A program made the translations under genes and the position numbers. 64,000 nucleotides of DNA from Merdimmobilis hominis. GTDB taxonomy: Bacteria; Bacillota; Clostridia; Oscillospirales; Ruminococcaceae. Under the pieces are notes generated by a model. The model was not told where the DNA came from. It saw nothing but the letters and a program-made list of their open reading frames with translations, and searched no databases. Of this stretch, positions 42,432 through 50,983 are shown in pieces; the first letter of the stretch is position 1; each line of letters starts with the position of its first letter. Location of the stretch: the NCBI RefSeq assembly GCF_021109255.1, contig NZ_JAJODG010000002.1; one strand, 5' to 3'.

Positions 42432-42578
42432 AGATTTCCATGGGGGGCGCTCTTTCGAGCCGCCTCCCTTTTGCATTTAAAGGGATTCTCCCCCGAAGAA
42501 AAGGCTGTACTTGTGTTTTCAACCTGTTTTTGCTATGATAAAGAAAATACAAGCATATTGGGGGAGGAAAAAACAGCC

Positions 42579-43160
42579 ATGGAATCGACGGCTTTATTGG
42601 AGGCGCTGCACGTGGCAGAGCGGCTCAAGGATGCTACAAGGCACTGCTACACCTCAAAGGGGAGGCATGAGAGCGTCGCAGAACACAGCTGGCGGGCGGC
42701 GCTGATGGCCTATTTCCTCCGGGATGAATTCCCAGAGGCGGATATGGGCAAGGTGATGTTGATGTGTATCCTCCACGATCTGGGGGAATCCTTCACTGGG
42801 GATATCCCCACCTTTGACAAAACACAAGCAGATGAAGTGAGGGAGGAGGACCTTCTTTCCCGCTGGCTGACATCCCTGCCGGAACCCTATGCCACCGAGA
42901 TGGCCGGATTGTTTGAAGAGATGGCGCAGCGCAGCACCATAGAGGCTAAAATTTTCAAGGCCATTGACGGGCTGGAAGCGCTGATCCAGCACAACGAGTC
43001 GGATCTTAGCACCTGGATTCCCAGGGAATACGAGCTCAACCTGACCTATGCCCAGGATAAAACGGCCTTCTCTCCCTATCTGGCGGCCCTGCGACAGGAT
43101 ATTCGGGAGGAGACCCTGCGCAAGATGGAAAGGGAAGGGCAGCCGGAAGCTTGCCGCTGA
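42579..43160 (+). CDS. HD-domain hydrolase (YfbR-like)
   Basis: 193 residues. HD motifs: HESVAEHSWRAALMA (His), CILHDLGESFTGDIP (HD), and a C-terminal Asp in KAIDGLEALIQHNESDL. This pattern matches the YfbR/HDDC2 5'-deoxynucleotidase group acting on nucleoside monophosphates. ATG 42579 follows GGGGAGGAAAAAAC. It is followed 18 bp later by the YjbR gene. Confidence 0.85.
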   Translation: MESTALLEALHVAERLKDATRHCYTSKGRHESVAEHSWRAALMAYFLRDEFPEADMGKVMLMCILHDLGESFTGDIPTFDKTQADEVREEDLLSRWLTSLPEPYATEMAGLFEEMAQRSTIEAKIFKAIDGLEALIQHNESDLSTWIPREYELNLTYAQDKTAFSPYLAALRQDIREETLRKMEREGQPEACR

Positions 43161-43178
43161 GGAAAAGGAGGGAACATC

Positions 43179-43550
43179 ATGGACATTTCCTGGCTGGATG
43201 GCTTTTTGCTTTCGATGCCCGGCGCGTCCAAGGATTTTAAAGAGGAGTGGCAGTGGACCCGTTATCAGGTGGGGGGTAAACTGTTTGCCGCCGTCTGCAA
43301 AGGGGACAGCGGGGAAGATGAGCTGGTCACCCTGAAGTTGGAGCCCCAGGAGGGGGCCTTCCTGCGGGAGCAGTATGAGGACATCCTCCCCGGATACTAT
43401 ATGAACAAAACCCACTGGAACTCGGTGCGGATAGCGGGGGAAATTCCAGAGGAGCTGCTGCGGCATATGGCACAGGAATCCTACCGTCTGGTGTTTACCT
43501 CCCTGACCAAAAGGGCCCAGCGGGAGATTTCCGAAGGGAACAATGCCTAG
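43179..43550 (+). CDS. MmcQ/YjbR-family protein
   Basis: 123 residues: MDISWLDGFLLSMPGASKDFKEEW, KLFAAVCKGD, LVTLKLEPQEGAFLREQY, GYYMNKTHWNSVRI, then YRLVFTSLTKRAQRE. It is the double-wing CyaY-like fold of MmcQ/YjbR proteins, sometimes called DNA-binding; the function is not known. AAGGAGG precedes ATG 43179. Confidence 0.9.
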   Translation: MDISWLDGFLLSMPGASKDFKEEWQWTRYQVGGKLFAAVCKGDSGEDELVTLKLEPQEGAFLREQYEDILPGYYMNKTHWNSVRIAGEIPEELLRHMAQESYRLVFTSLTKRAQREISEGNNA

Positions 43551-43567
43551 CTGTCCATAAAAACAGA

Positions 43568-43610
43568 GAGAGGAGCCCTTCCCACAAGCTGTGGGAAGGG
43601 CTCCTCTTTT
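43568..43610 (+). terminator. Terminator of the HD-YjbR operon
   Basis: GAGGAGCCCTTCCCAC / GTGGGAAGGGCTCCTC followed by TTTT. Confidence 0.92.
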
Positions 43611-44270
43611 GGGTGCTGCGTGCCCCCGAACCCCCAGCACAGAGCAAAATTCTATCTTACAATTGGTTTTGCAGGCGCTCCGCCCTGCACCCCCAGCCAG
43701 GGCAAGATTCCATCCTGGAATTGGGATTTATGGGGCGCTGCACGCCCCCAAACCCCCGTGGTTCCTTTCTGACGAAAGAAAGGAACCAAAGCTCGCCGGG
43801 GAGACCCCGGTCCCCCTTATCTATGCGCCACAAAGGGAACGCTTGGAAAATCTTTCTTAGAGGCTTCCACACCTCAAGCGAAAGATTTTTCCGCTGCGCG
43901 GATGCCCTCGCGACGCTGCTAAAAGCTCATTTTTCTAGGTGGCCATCCAAGGAGCAGGGGGGTGAGGGGGGGCCGTTCCCCCAACTATTTTTCAAAACAA
44001 GTTGCCTTTTGTAGAGTGGGATTTTTAATGGGGGCACAGCCAACAAGTTGGCTGTTCGGGCTTTTCCTGTGACGCGAGGGTTGCCTATCCCCCCTTAAAT
44101 GCGCTTTTCCAGTCCAATTTTATTGGACTGCGACTTCTTTCGCATAAAAAGTATGGCTCGGGGGCGTGGGGGGCGAGAGCGCCCCACAGAACTGGGGGTT
44201 CTCAGGAACCTTCCCTGAAGAATACAAAGCCCTGACTGAGGTCTTAGAGCTGGATAAAGCGCATTGCGCG
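43611..44270. other. Long noncoding region with hairpins and C-rich repeats
   Basis: No convincing gene in 660 bp. It holds related C-rich strings (GCTGCGTGCCCCCGAACCCCC at 43616 and GCGCTGCACGCCCCCAAACC at 43735), a perfect hairpin GGTTCCTTTCT/AGAAAGGAACC (43759-43788) and CAGTCCAAT/ATTGGACTG (44111-44131). Confidence 0.6.
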
Positions 44271-44309
44271 CAAAAAAAGCGGGGCAGCTTAGTTTGCTGT
44301 CCCGCTTGG
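44271..44309 (-). terminator. Terminator of the hydrogenase operon
   Basis: AAGCGGGACAGC / GCTGCCCCGCTT followed by TTTTTG on the minus strand. Confidence 0.9.
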
Positions 44310-44311
44310 TT

Positions 44312-45742
44312 TTAGATGCTGTAAGGCTTGATGGCGTCGGCGATAGTCTTTTCCATGGCCAGCTTTCCGTATTGGTCCACCTGGGCCTTGTCCTTGGGCT
44401 CATGGGTCAGGCATCCCGCGCCGCCGATACAGCCGCCGATGCAGGCCATACCTTCAATGAAATTCTCCGGCAGGGCGTTTTTGGAGGCTTTGAGCAGCGC
44501 CATGCGGCAGGCTTCGATCCCATCGCAAGAGACGGCCTTTAAGGTAAACTGATCCGGGGTCACCCCTTGTTCCTTGAGAGCCTCTGCCACCGCGTCAGCC
44601 AGTCCGCCGCTGCGGGCGAAGATGCGGCCAAAGTAGGAGGCGTTGTCCAGGGGCTCATCGGGAAGGGCGGAGAGGTCGATCTCCCTGGCATCGAAGAGGG
44701 CTTGCAGCTCCTCAAAGGTGAGGACATAGTCCACCAGGCCTTTGACCTTTTCCCTTTGGATCTCCATCTTTTTGGCGGTGCAGGGGCCGATGAAAACAAT
44801 CCGGCAGTTGGGATCGGTTTTGCGGATGTAGCTGGCCAGCTCTGCCATGGGGGAGTAGTTGTGGGAGACATGCTCCTTCATCTGGGGGAAAAACTTCTCG
44901 ATGTAATCCACAAAGGCAGGGCAGCAGGAGCTGGTCAAAAAGCCCTTTTCCACCAGTTCAGCCGCCTCTTTGTGGGCCACCATGTCGGCGCCCAAAGCCA
45001 CCTCCACCACATGGTGGAAGCCCAGCACCTTGAGGGCGGAAACCGCTTTGCCCAAGTCTTTTACCCCAAACTGGCTGGCGATGGCCGGGGCCACCAGGGC
45101 ATAGACCCGGTAGTTCTGGTTGTTGCCGCTCTCCTGAATCAGCCGGATGACATCCAGGATGTAGGATTTGTCCGCGATGGCGCCAAAGGGGCATTTGTAG
45201 GCGCAAGCCCCGCAGGAGATGCACTTGCTGTTGTCGATGGAAGCCTCGCCGGTGGGGCCCATGGACACGGCTTTGACCTTGCAGGCGATTTCACAAGGGC
45301 GCTGTTTGTTGTCGATGGCGCTGTAGGGGCAGGCGGCGGCACAGCGGCCGCAGCCGATGCACTTGGATTTGTCGATCCTGGCCTTATGGCCTTCAAAGGA
45401 GATAGCGTCTTTGGGGCAGGCAGCGGCGCACCGGTGGGCGATGCACCCCCGGCAGTCCTCTCCCACCGTGTAGCCGCTGGCCGGGCACTCGTCGCAGGCG
45501 ATGGACATGACCTCGATGACATTGGGATTCTCCGGGTGGCCGCCCATAGCCATTTTGATCCGTTCCCCTACAATGGCTCGTTCCTTGTAGATGCAGCAGC
45601 GCATCTCCGCTTTGGGACCGGGGGCGATCTCCTGCGGGATCTCATAATAGCAGCTGTCCAGCCGGCCTTCATAGGCGCGCTTGGCCACGGCGGTCAAAAC
45701 CTTGTGCTTTAAAAGCTGTACCTGAGAATCAAATGTTGGCAT
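44312..45742 (-). CDS. [FeFe]-hydrogenase, regulatory-type operon
   Basis: 476 residues. Cys-rich ferredoxin-like modules (CIGCGRCAAACPY and CISCGACAYKCPF, residues ~130-200) precede the H-cluster domain with L1 TSCCPAF (~285), L2 IGPCTAKKME (~335) and L3 FIEGMACIGGCIGGAGC (~430). L2 has GPC rather than the MPC typical of catalytic group A enzymes, so this belongs with group B/C-like forms. It is the last gene of a four-gene unit with a SpoIIE-type phosphatase, a PAS protein and a thioredoxin-like [2Fe-2S] protein, the composition of sensory (HydS) loci. It probably senses H2 or redox state. Confidence 0.88.
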   Translation of the reverse strand: MPTFDSQVQLLKHKVLTAVAKRAYEGRLDSCYYEIPQEIAPGPKAEMRCCIYKERAIVGERIKMAMGGHPENPNVIEVMSIACDECPASGYTVGEDCRGCIAHRCAAACPKDAISFEGHKARIDKSKCIGCGRCAAACPYSAIDNKQRPCEIACKVKAVSMGPTGEASIDNSKCISCGACAYKCPFGAIADKSYILDVIRLIQESGNNQNYRVYALVAPAIASQFGVKDLGKAVSALKVLGFHHVVEVALGADMVAHKEAAELVEKGFLTSSCCPAFVDYIEKFFPQMKEHVSHNYSPMAELASYIRKTDPNCRIVFIGPCTAKKMEIQREKVKGLVDYVLTFEELQALFDAREIDLSALPDEPLDNASYFGRIFARSGGLADAVAEALKEQGVTPDQFTLKAVSCDGIEACRMALLKASKNALPENFIEGMACIGGCIGGAGCLTHEPKDKAQVDQYGKLAMEKTIADAIKPYSI

Positions 45743-45788
45743 GTCAAAAAGTCCTCCTCAAAGTATGGTAGCGTGAAAAGGGAATTTT

Positions 45789-46946
45789 TCAGCAGTACTG
45801 CAATGTAACGTTTTTGCCCAGCTGCCGCAGATCTTTGCAGAGCTGGCGGACAATCTCCTGCTTTACATCGGCGGAGATGCCCAAAGGTTGGTGGGCCGGG
45901 TTGGAAGCCCTGCCCAGGTAAAAGCGGATATCAGTGGCATAGTCCATCAGGTTTTGGGCGATGCGGGAGGCGCCGTCCTTTTTGCCCCGGAAGGGGGCAG
46001 GCTCCCCCTTGGTGAGGGCATGGACATAATCCGCTACCCGCTGGAGGGTGATAACCCCTTCGGTGACTAGGTCCAGGCCCTCGATCTCCCCAATGGGCGG
46101 GATGGCTGGGTCGTAATACCGGAGGGATGTGGTAACCGGCCGCCCCAGATACCGCCCCACCAGGGAAGAGGTGGTCCCGCCGCAGACAATGTGGCGGCCC
46201 TCCTGCTCCAAAAACCGGCGGATGACCTTGGGTACGTCATCCCGGTTGAAGGGGGGGCCTACCAGCAGGTTGACCGCCTGGCGCTCCCGCACCCGCAGGG
46301 CGGCGATGGTGGTGTCATCCCCGGGCTGAAACTCATAGAGACGGTTCGCCTCCTCTGCGAGGAGGGAGGCCACATCCCGGGCGGGAAGGCCCAGACGGTA
46401 CCTCCCCTCCAAAAAGGAGATGATGTTCTCCCGCCCCCAGCCAAAGGCGAGGCTGTGGCCGATGCCGGCGTAGACTGCCCCGTCGCTGAACAGGACAAAC
46501 ATATCCTCCGGCAAAAGGTCGATGGTGCTGGAGAAGATTTTTTTGTCGTCCACCCACAGTTCCTCCATGGGGTAAGGGCAGTTTTTGCCCGCCCGCAGCA
46601 GGATGACCGAGGGGTTGTCAAACTGGATGATCCGGGCGGTGGAGCCGTCCCGCACCTGGAGGATGGTAAAGGTGGAATAGGCTACCTGCCGCTGCTGGCA
46701 GACCGGCAGGGTACTGGCGATGGTGCGGACGCATTCCTCCACCGGCAGGCCTTCGGCCATCATGGTGGCGATAATTTTAGCGGTCAGGGTGGAGAGGATG
46801 TTGGCTTTCACTCCGCTGCCCAGGCCGTCGGCCAGCACCAGGGTTACCCCATCTGGCTGCTCGATCCACTCCACCCGGTCGCCGCAGAGCTGTTCGCCCT
46901 GCTTGTTTAAGCTGACAAAGCCAGCTTCGGTAGTCAGACTGTTCAA
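45789..46946 (-). CDS. SpoIIE/PP2C-type serine phosphatase
   Basis: 385 residues. The phosphatase core (~30-215) has VLADGLGSGVKAN, STFTILQVRDG, VLFSDGAVYAGIG and GDDTTIAALRV, with Asp residues in metal-binding places. The C-terminal ~160 residues (LLVGPPFNRDDVPKVIRRFLEQEGRHIVCGGTTSSLVGRYLG) form an extra domain seen in hydrogenase-linked phosphatases. It sits between PAS and hydrogenase genes and likely relays the hydrogenase signal by dephosphorylating an unknown partner. Confidence 0.85.
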   Translation of the reverse strand: MNSLTTEAGFVSLNKQGEQLCGDRVEWIEQPDGVTLVLADGLGSGVKANILSTLTAKIIATMMAEGLPVEECVRTIASTLPVCQQRQVAYSTFTILQVRDGSTARIIQFDNPSVILLRAGKNCPYPMEELWVDDKKIFSSTIDLLPEDMFVLFSDGAVYAGIGHSLAFGWGRENIISFLEGRYRLGLPARDVASLLAEEANRLYEFQPGDDTTIAALRVRERQAVNLLVGPPFNRDDVPKVIRRFLEQEGRHIVCGGTTSSLVGRYLGRPVTTSLRYYDPAIPPIGEIEGLDLVTEGVITLQRVADYVHALTKGEPAPFRGKKDGASRIAQNLMDYATDIRFYLGRASNPAHQPLGISADVKQEIVRQLCKDLRQLGKNVTLQYC

Positions 46947-46964
46947 GGCGCGCTGCTCCCTCCC

Positions 46965-47450
46965 TTACCTGCGGATGGTCTCTTTGAGGCGGGTGAGGGC
47001 GATTTTGGTCTCAGCGGTGGTCTCCCCCAGCAGGGAGGCGATCTCCTGCACCACCCGCATCTGCCGCTCGATCACCTTGTCGGTGACCCGTGCGGTCTCC
47101 ATCCGCAGTTTTTCGGTGCTGATGATCTCCTTCTCCCGCTCGGTCACATCCTTCATAATGGAGATGACCAGCCCTTCCTCCCGGGCGTAAATGATGGATT
47201 CATCTACATACCGGTCATAGGGCATCAGGTGGCGGCAGGTGGAGACCACCCGGCTTTCCCCCTCCATCAAGGTGTAAAAGGGGGTGACATCCACAATGGA
47301 ACTGGCCGGTTTGCCGGTGAGCTCGCTGGAGCTGGGCTGGCCGAACAGCTGGCAGAAGGCGTCGTTGACCTGTAGGATGGCCAGGTTGGTATCCATGGCC
47401 AAGATGGCGTGGGGGGTGCAGCGGATGATGATCTCCGCGATGGATTCCAT
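46965..47450 (-). CDS. PAS-domain sensor protein
   Basis: 161 residues. One PAS fold (residues ~8-115: HAILAMDTNLAILQVNDAFCQLFG, VDVTPFYTLMEGE) ends with the usual DVTERE, followed by a C-terminal helical segment (~115-160) that could be a dimerisation or docking helix. No kinase or output domain is attached. The start lies one base from the stop of the [2Fe-2S] gene. In many sensory hydrogenases the PAS domain is fused to the hydrogenase; here it is a separate protein. Confidence 0.88.
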   Translation of the reverse strand: MESIAEIIIRCTPHAILAMDTNLAILQVNDAFCQLFGQPSSSELTGKPASSIVDVTPFYTLMEGESRVVSTCRHLMPYDRYVDESIIYAREEGLVISIMKDVTEREKEIISTEKLRMETARVTDKVIERQMRVVQEIASLLGETTAETKIALTRLKETIRR

Positions 47451-47451
47451 A

Positions 47452-47700
47452 TCAGTTCAGCGCCTCCAGCACGTGCTTGTCAAAGATGCCCTGGAAGTTG
47501 GCGGCGGTGACGCCGGTGAGCACCTGGTCGCCGACCTTCATCGAGACGCCGTCGGCGCTGCAGCAGCCCAGGCAGAAGGAGGCGCTCAGGACCACTTTGT
47601 CCTCCAGATGGTGCTTGGCGATCTGTTCTTTGAGCAGGTTGATGATGTCGTAAGAGCCTTTGAGATGGCAGGAGCTGCCGATGCAAACAGAAATTTCCAT
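47452..47700 (-). CDS. Thioredoxin-like [2Fe-2S] ferredoxin (NuoE/HydC-like)
   Basis: 82 residues. Four Cys in the arrangement CIGSSCHLKGS (residues 6 and 11) and SFCLGCCSADG (43-47) match thioredoxin-like [2Fe-2S] ferredoxins. It is the first gene of the hydrogenase unit and probably carries electrons to or from the hydrogenase. ATG 47700 follows AGGAAGTACACC. Confidence 0.88.
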   Translation of the reverse strand: MEISVCIGSSCHLKGSYDIINLLKEQIAKHHLEDKVVLSASFCLGCCSADGVSMKVGDQVLTGVTAANFQGIFDKHVLEALN

Positions 47701-47766
47701 GGTGTACTTCCTTCCTCTGCATAAAATGCTTTTATTGTTATAAATTTAACATGAAATCCTTCTTCT

Positions 47767-47795
47767 AGTATACCGGGAATCCTCTTTGGTTGCAA
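47767..47795 (-). promoter_or_regulatory. Promoter of the hydrogenase operon
   Basis: Minus strand: TTGCAA (47790-47795), 17-bp spacer, TATACT (47767-47772). Confidence 0.65.
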
Positions 47796-47945
47796 GATTA
47801 TTTGTGCAACTTTTTGAGAGAAAGGGCCGTTTTTTCGCAGATAACCGGTATTGGCAGGGACAGCAAAGGCGGCCCCGCCACAAAAGCGAAAGCCGCCTGG
47901 AGTTTTTCCCCGTTTCCCGCGCAGAAGCCCACAGGAGAAAAGGGG

Positions 47946-48230
47946 CTATTCCTTGTCTTTTGCGAGGGCGGCTAAAAACTGCTGAACCTCTTCCATCCGG
48001 CGGGGGTCCATCCGGTAGTAGACCCAGGGACCCTCCTTGCGGCTGGTGACCAGGCCGCTTTCCATCAGGATGCGCATGTGGTAGGAGAGGGTGGGCTGGC
48101 TGATGTGGAAGGGCGCCAAAATCTTGCAGGCGCACATCTCCTTGCTGGACAGCATGTCCAAAATTTGCAGCCGGGTCTCGTCAGACAGCGCCTTAAAGAC
48201 CGGTACATACTTCAAATACTGTTCTTCCAT
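47946..48230 (-). CDS. ArsR-family metalloregulator
   Basis: 94 residues. KALSDETRLQILDMLSSKEMCACKILAPFHISQPTLSYHMRILMESGLV is a full ArsR winged helix. The MCAC pair at the third helix (residues ~32-34) matches the Cys ligand site (CVC-like) of ArsR/CadC sensors of As(III), Sb(III) or heavy metals. ATG 48230 is the start. The leader carries the structured repeat (48420-48530). Its targets are not adjacent. Confidence 0.88.
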   Translation of the reverse strand: MEEQYLKYVPVFKALSDETRLQILDMLSSKEMCACKILAPFHISQPTLSYHMRILMESGLVTSRKEGPWVYYRMDPRRMEEVQQFLAALAKDKE

Positions 48231-48419
48231 CAAAATTCTCCTTTGGTCAAATCCAAGCCGCCGCCCATGTGGACGGGGCTGACATTCGAATAATCGCTTT
48301 GGGGGCTTTTTTGTGGGGGCCGGAAAAAGCCCGGCACCGCCTTCCAAGGGCAAGCCCGAAGAATCACAACCTTGTGGTGCGGCAGGTGGGCTTTCCCCCT
48401 CGATAGAATCATCACGCCG

Positions 48420-48530
48420 CGATTTGTTCCAGCATAGAGTTCACACAAACTGGAAAAAATCAGGTGCCGCTTAGCGGCGGGAAGTGTTTTTCACCAATAA
48501 TCGCTCTGCGACCATTATAGCATAAAATCC
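48420..48530 (-). ncRNA. Candidate structured leader element, copy 2 (ahead of arsR)
   Basis: Minus strand: -10 TATAAT (48514-48519), a GCAGAGCG-centred hairpin, the arm GAAAAAC...GCCGC/GCGGC...TTTTTTC, then TTCCAGTTTGT...ACAAATCGC. Its similarity to 62130-62240 is high and includes compensating changes in the stems. Confidence 0.5.
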
Positions 48531-48633
48531 TCCCGCGGAAAAATCCCCTGGATGTGAAAAAAGAGGGGTTTTTATGAATTTGTTGGAAATTTTCCTCTTG
48601 AAGTGGAAAATCTGGAAAAATACGCCCCAAAAA

Positions 48634-48663
48634 TTGACGCTCCCCAGCCTTTGGTGGTATACT
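48634..48663 (+). promoter_or_regulatory. Promoter of the thiamin operon
   Basis: TTGACG (48634-48639), 18-bp spacer, TATACT (48658-48663). Confidence 0.8.
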
Positions 48664-48695
48664 GGTAGCAGAAATCCGGATGATCCGGAACAATA

Positions 48696-48785
48696 CAAAC
48701 GGGGAGCTCGCGTCTGCGGGCTGAGAGGAGGCCAACTGCGGCCTCGACCCGGAACCTGATTTGGATAATGCCAACGTAGGAATCG
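48696..48785 (+). ncRNA. TPP riboswitch (THI box)
   Basis: ACGGGGAGCTCG...GGGCTGAGAGG, ACCCGGAACCTGATTTGGATAATGCCAACGTAGGAA: complete aptamer with both TPP-binding arms. Confidence 0.95.
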
Positions 48786-48799
48786 CCAACGCCAGTCTA

Positions 48800-48828
48800 G
48801 GGGATGCACCTGCGCATCCCCTTTTTGT
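48800..48828 (+). terminator. TPP riboswitch terminator
   Basis: GGGGATGC / GCATCCCC followed by TTTTTG, between the aptamer and tenA. Confidence 0.9.
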
Positions 48829-48866
48829 TTGGCCGTTTTCCGGGGACAACACAAGGAGGAATCGCC

Positions 48867-49523
48867 GTGAAGATGATGGAACAAGCCATAGCGGGCAGTA
48901 GAGACCTGTGGGAGGGCTACCTTGTCCACCCCTTTGTCAAGGGGGCGGAGGAGGGGACGCTGACCCCCAAGCAGTTTGAGACCTATATGGTTCAGGACAG
49001 TATCTATTTAAAGGAATACGCCCGGGTGTTCGCCCTGGCCATGTACCGCGCCGAAACCCTGCGGGAGATGCAGCTGTTTTACGACGTGCTCTCGGTGGTG
49101 ATCAACGACGAGTCGTTCACCCGGGTCAAATACCTGCGGCGCTACGGCATCGACCCCGACCGTGTGGACGAGATAGCGCCCCTGCCGGAGAACAAAGCCT
49201 ACACCGACTTTATGCTGGAGATGGCGAGCCGGGGCCTGGCCGAGGCGCTGATGGCGGTGCTGCCCTGCATGCTCAGCTACCTTTACATCGCAAAGGAGGT
49301 GGTGAAGCGCAGCCCGGACGTCCTCACACAGAGCCCATATGGGGATTGGCTGGCAGATTACGCCTCGGAACGGTACGCGGAAAAATGCAGCCGCTGGGCC
49401 GCCTTTGCCGACCAGCTATGCGACGGGTACTCCCGGGAGCGCAAAGAGGAACTGGCCGGCATCTTCCGGGTGTCCAGCCAGCATGAGATGCGGTTTTGGG
49501 ACATGTCCTATGCCGCGCAATAG
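48867..49523 (+). CDS. tenA: TenA-family thiaminase II / aminopyrimidine aminohydrolase
   Basis: 218 residues. Helical TenA fold: WEGYLVHPFVKGAEEGTL, FETYMVQDSIYLKEYARV (active-site Asp and Tyr), LPCMLSYLYIAKEV, YGDWLADYASERY (Glu region near the C-terminus). It hydrolyses formylaminopyrimidine breakdown products of thiamin to HMP. GTG 48867 is chosen: AAGGAGGA is six bases upstream. First gene of the TPP-controlled salvage operon. Confidence 0.9.
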   Translation: MKMMEQAIAGSRDLWEGYLVHPFVKGAEEGTLTPKQFETYMVQDSIYLKEYARVFALAMYRAETLREMQLFYDVLSVVINDESFTRVKYLRRYGIDPDRVDEIAPLPENKAYTDFMLEMASRGLAEALMAVLPCMLSYLYIAKEVVKRSPDVLTQSPYGDWLADYASERYAEKCSRWAAFADQLCDGYSRERKEELAGIFRVSSQHEMRFWDMSYAAQ

Positions 49524-49536
49524 GGGGGAGAGACCA

Positions 49537-50388
49537 ATGGAAGCACTGATTCACAGGGTGCGGGGGAAAAATCCCCTGGTGCACTGCATCACCAACTATG
49601 TCACCGCGGGGGATTGCGCCAACATGCTGCTGGCTTGCGGGGGTTCCCCCATCATGGCCGATGACCTGGCCGAGGCCGCGGCCATCACCGCCGGGTGCGA
49701 TGCCTTGGTCCTCAACCTGGGCACCCCCCACGCCGGGACTCTACCAGCTATGGCTGCCGCCGGGAAACAGGCCAATCAACTGGGCCATCCGGTGGTGCTG
49801 GACCCGGTGGGGGTGGGGGCTTCCCCCTTCCGCCGGGGGGCAGCGGAACAGCTTTTTCGGGAGGTGCAGTTCTCCCTCATCCGGGGGAATATCTCGGAGG
49901 TCAAGGCCCTTTTGAACATCCGCTCCCAGGGCAAAGGGGTGGATGCCGGGGCACTGGACGCCGTCACCGAGGAGACCATCCCGGAGGGGATTGCCCTGGC
50001 CCAGCAGCTCTGGGCCCAGACCGGGGCGGCAGTGGCCATCACCGGGGTCATCGACCTGGTGGCCGACGGGGAAGGGGCCTATGTGATCCGGGGTGGGCAC
50101 CCCATGCTCTCCCGCATCACCGGTTCTGGCTGCATGCTTTCGGCGGTGTGCGGGGCATTTTTGGCAGCCTGCCCGGACAAGCCTGCCATGGCGGCGGCCG
50201 GTGCAGTTTCATCCATGGGGCTGTGTGGAGAGATTGCCGCTGCCCGCCTCCGGGAGGGGGAAGGCACCGGGAGCTTCCGCACCTACCTCATGGACGCCAT
50301 GAGTTTGCTCGATGATCAACAGTGGATGGGAGGAACCAACATTGAATACCACCAAATACGCTATGCGGCTGTACGCCGTGACCGATAG
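49537..50388 (+). CDS. thiM: Hydroxyethylthiazole kinase
   Basis: 283 residues. Ribokinase-like ThiM markers: PLVHCITNYVTAGDCANMLLACGGSPIMADD near the N-terminus, VVLDPVGVGASPFR, LIRGNISE, and the anion hole/catalytic RITGSGCMLSA (Cys). It phosphorylates salvaged thiazole alcohol. ATG 49537 follows GGGGGAGAG. Confidence 0.93.
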   Translation: MEALIHRVRGKNPLVHCITNYVTAGDCANMLLACGGSPIMADDLAEAAAITAGCDALVLNLGTPHAGTLPAMAAAGKQANQLGHPVVLDPVGVGASPFRRGAAEQLFREVQFSLIRGNISEVKALLNIRSQGKGVDAGALDAVTEETIPEGIALAQQLWAQTGAAVAITGVIDLVADGEGAYVIRGGHPMLSRITGSGCMLSAVCGAFLAACPDKPAMAAAGAVSSMGLCGEIAAARLREGEGTGSFRTYLMDAMSLLDDQQWMGGTNIEYHQIRYAAVRRDR

Positions 50389-50983
50389 CAGCTGGCTGCG
50401 CGGCCGCTCCCTTGTCCAAATGGTGGAGGAGGCCATTCTGGGCGGGGCGACCTTTGTCCAGCTGCGGGAAAAAGAATTGGACCAGGAGGCGTTTATCGCC
50501 CTGGCCAAAGAGGTGAAGCAGGTCACCAGCCGGTACCATGTGCCCTTTGTCATCAACGACAATGTGGAGGTTGCCCTTGCGGTAAACGCCGACGGTGTCC
50601 ATGTGGGCCAGGAGGACATGGCCGCGGCGAAAGCCCGGCAGCTGCTGGGCCCGGATAAGATTATAGGCGTCTCCTGCAAGACCCCGGAACAGGCGAAAAA
50701 AGCCCAGGCTGACGGGGCGGACTACATCGGCACCGGGGCGGCCTTTGCCACCACCACCAAAAAGGACACCCGGGCTTTGAGCCGGGAGGAGCTACAGGCG
50801 GTGGCCGAGGCGGTTGACATCCCGGTGGTGGCCATCGGCGGCATAAACGCCGGAAACCTGCTGGAGCTCTCCGGATGCGGGGTGGACGGCGTGGCGGTGG
50901 TCTCGGCCATCTTTGCCCAGGACGATCCCCGGGCCGCCGCAGAAGAGCTTCGGGCCCTTTCCGACCAGATGGTGGCCCGATGA
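50342..50983 (+). CDS. thiE: Thiamin-phosphate synthase
   Basis: 213 residues. TIM-barrel ThiE: LYAVTDSSWLRGRS, GATFVQLREKELD, PFVINDNVEVALAVNADGVHVGQED, IIGVSCKTPEQA, YIGTGAAFATTTKKD, VVAIGGINAGN. It joins HMP-PP and thiazole phosphate. TTG 50342 lies eight bases after GGGAGGA and inside the end of thiM (47-bp overlap), indicating translational coupling. Confidence 0.93.
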   Translation: MNTTKYAMRLYAVTDSSWLRGRSLVQMVEEAILGGATFVQLREKELDQEAFIALAKEVKQVTSRYHVPFVINDNVEVALAVNADGVHVGQEDMAAAKARQLLGPDKIIGVSCKTPEQAKKAQADGADYIGTGAAFATTTKKDTRALSREELQAVAEAVDIPVVAIGGINAGNLLELSGCGVDGVAVVSAIFAQDDPRAAAEELRALSDQMVAR

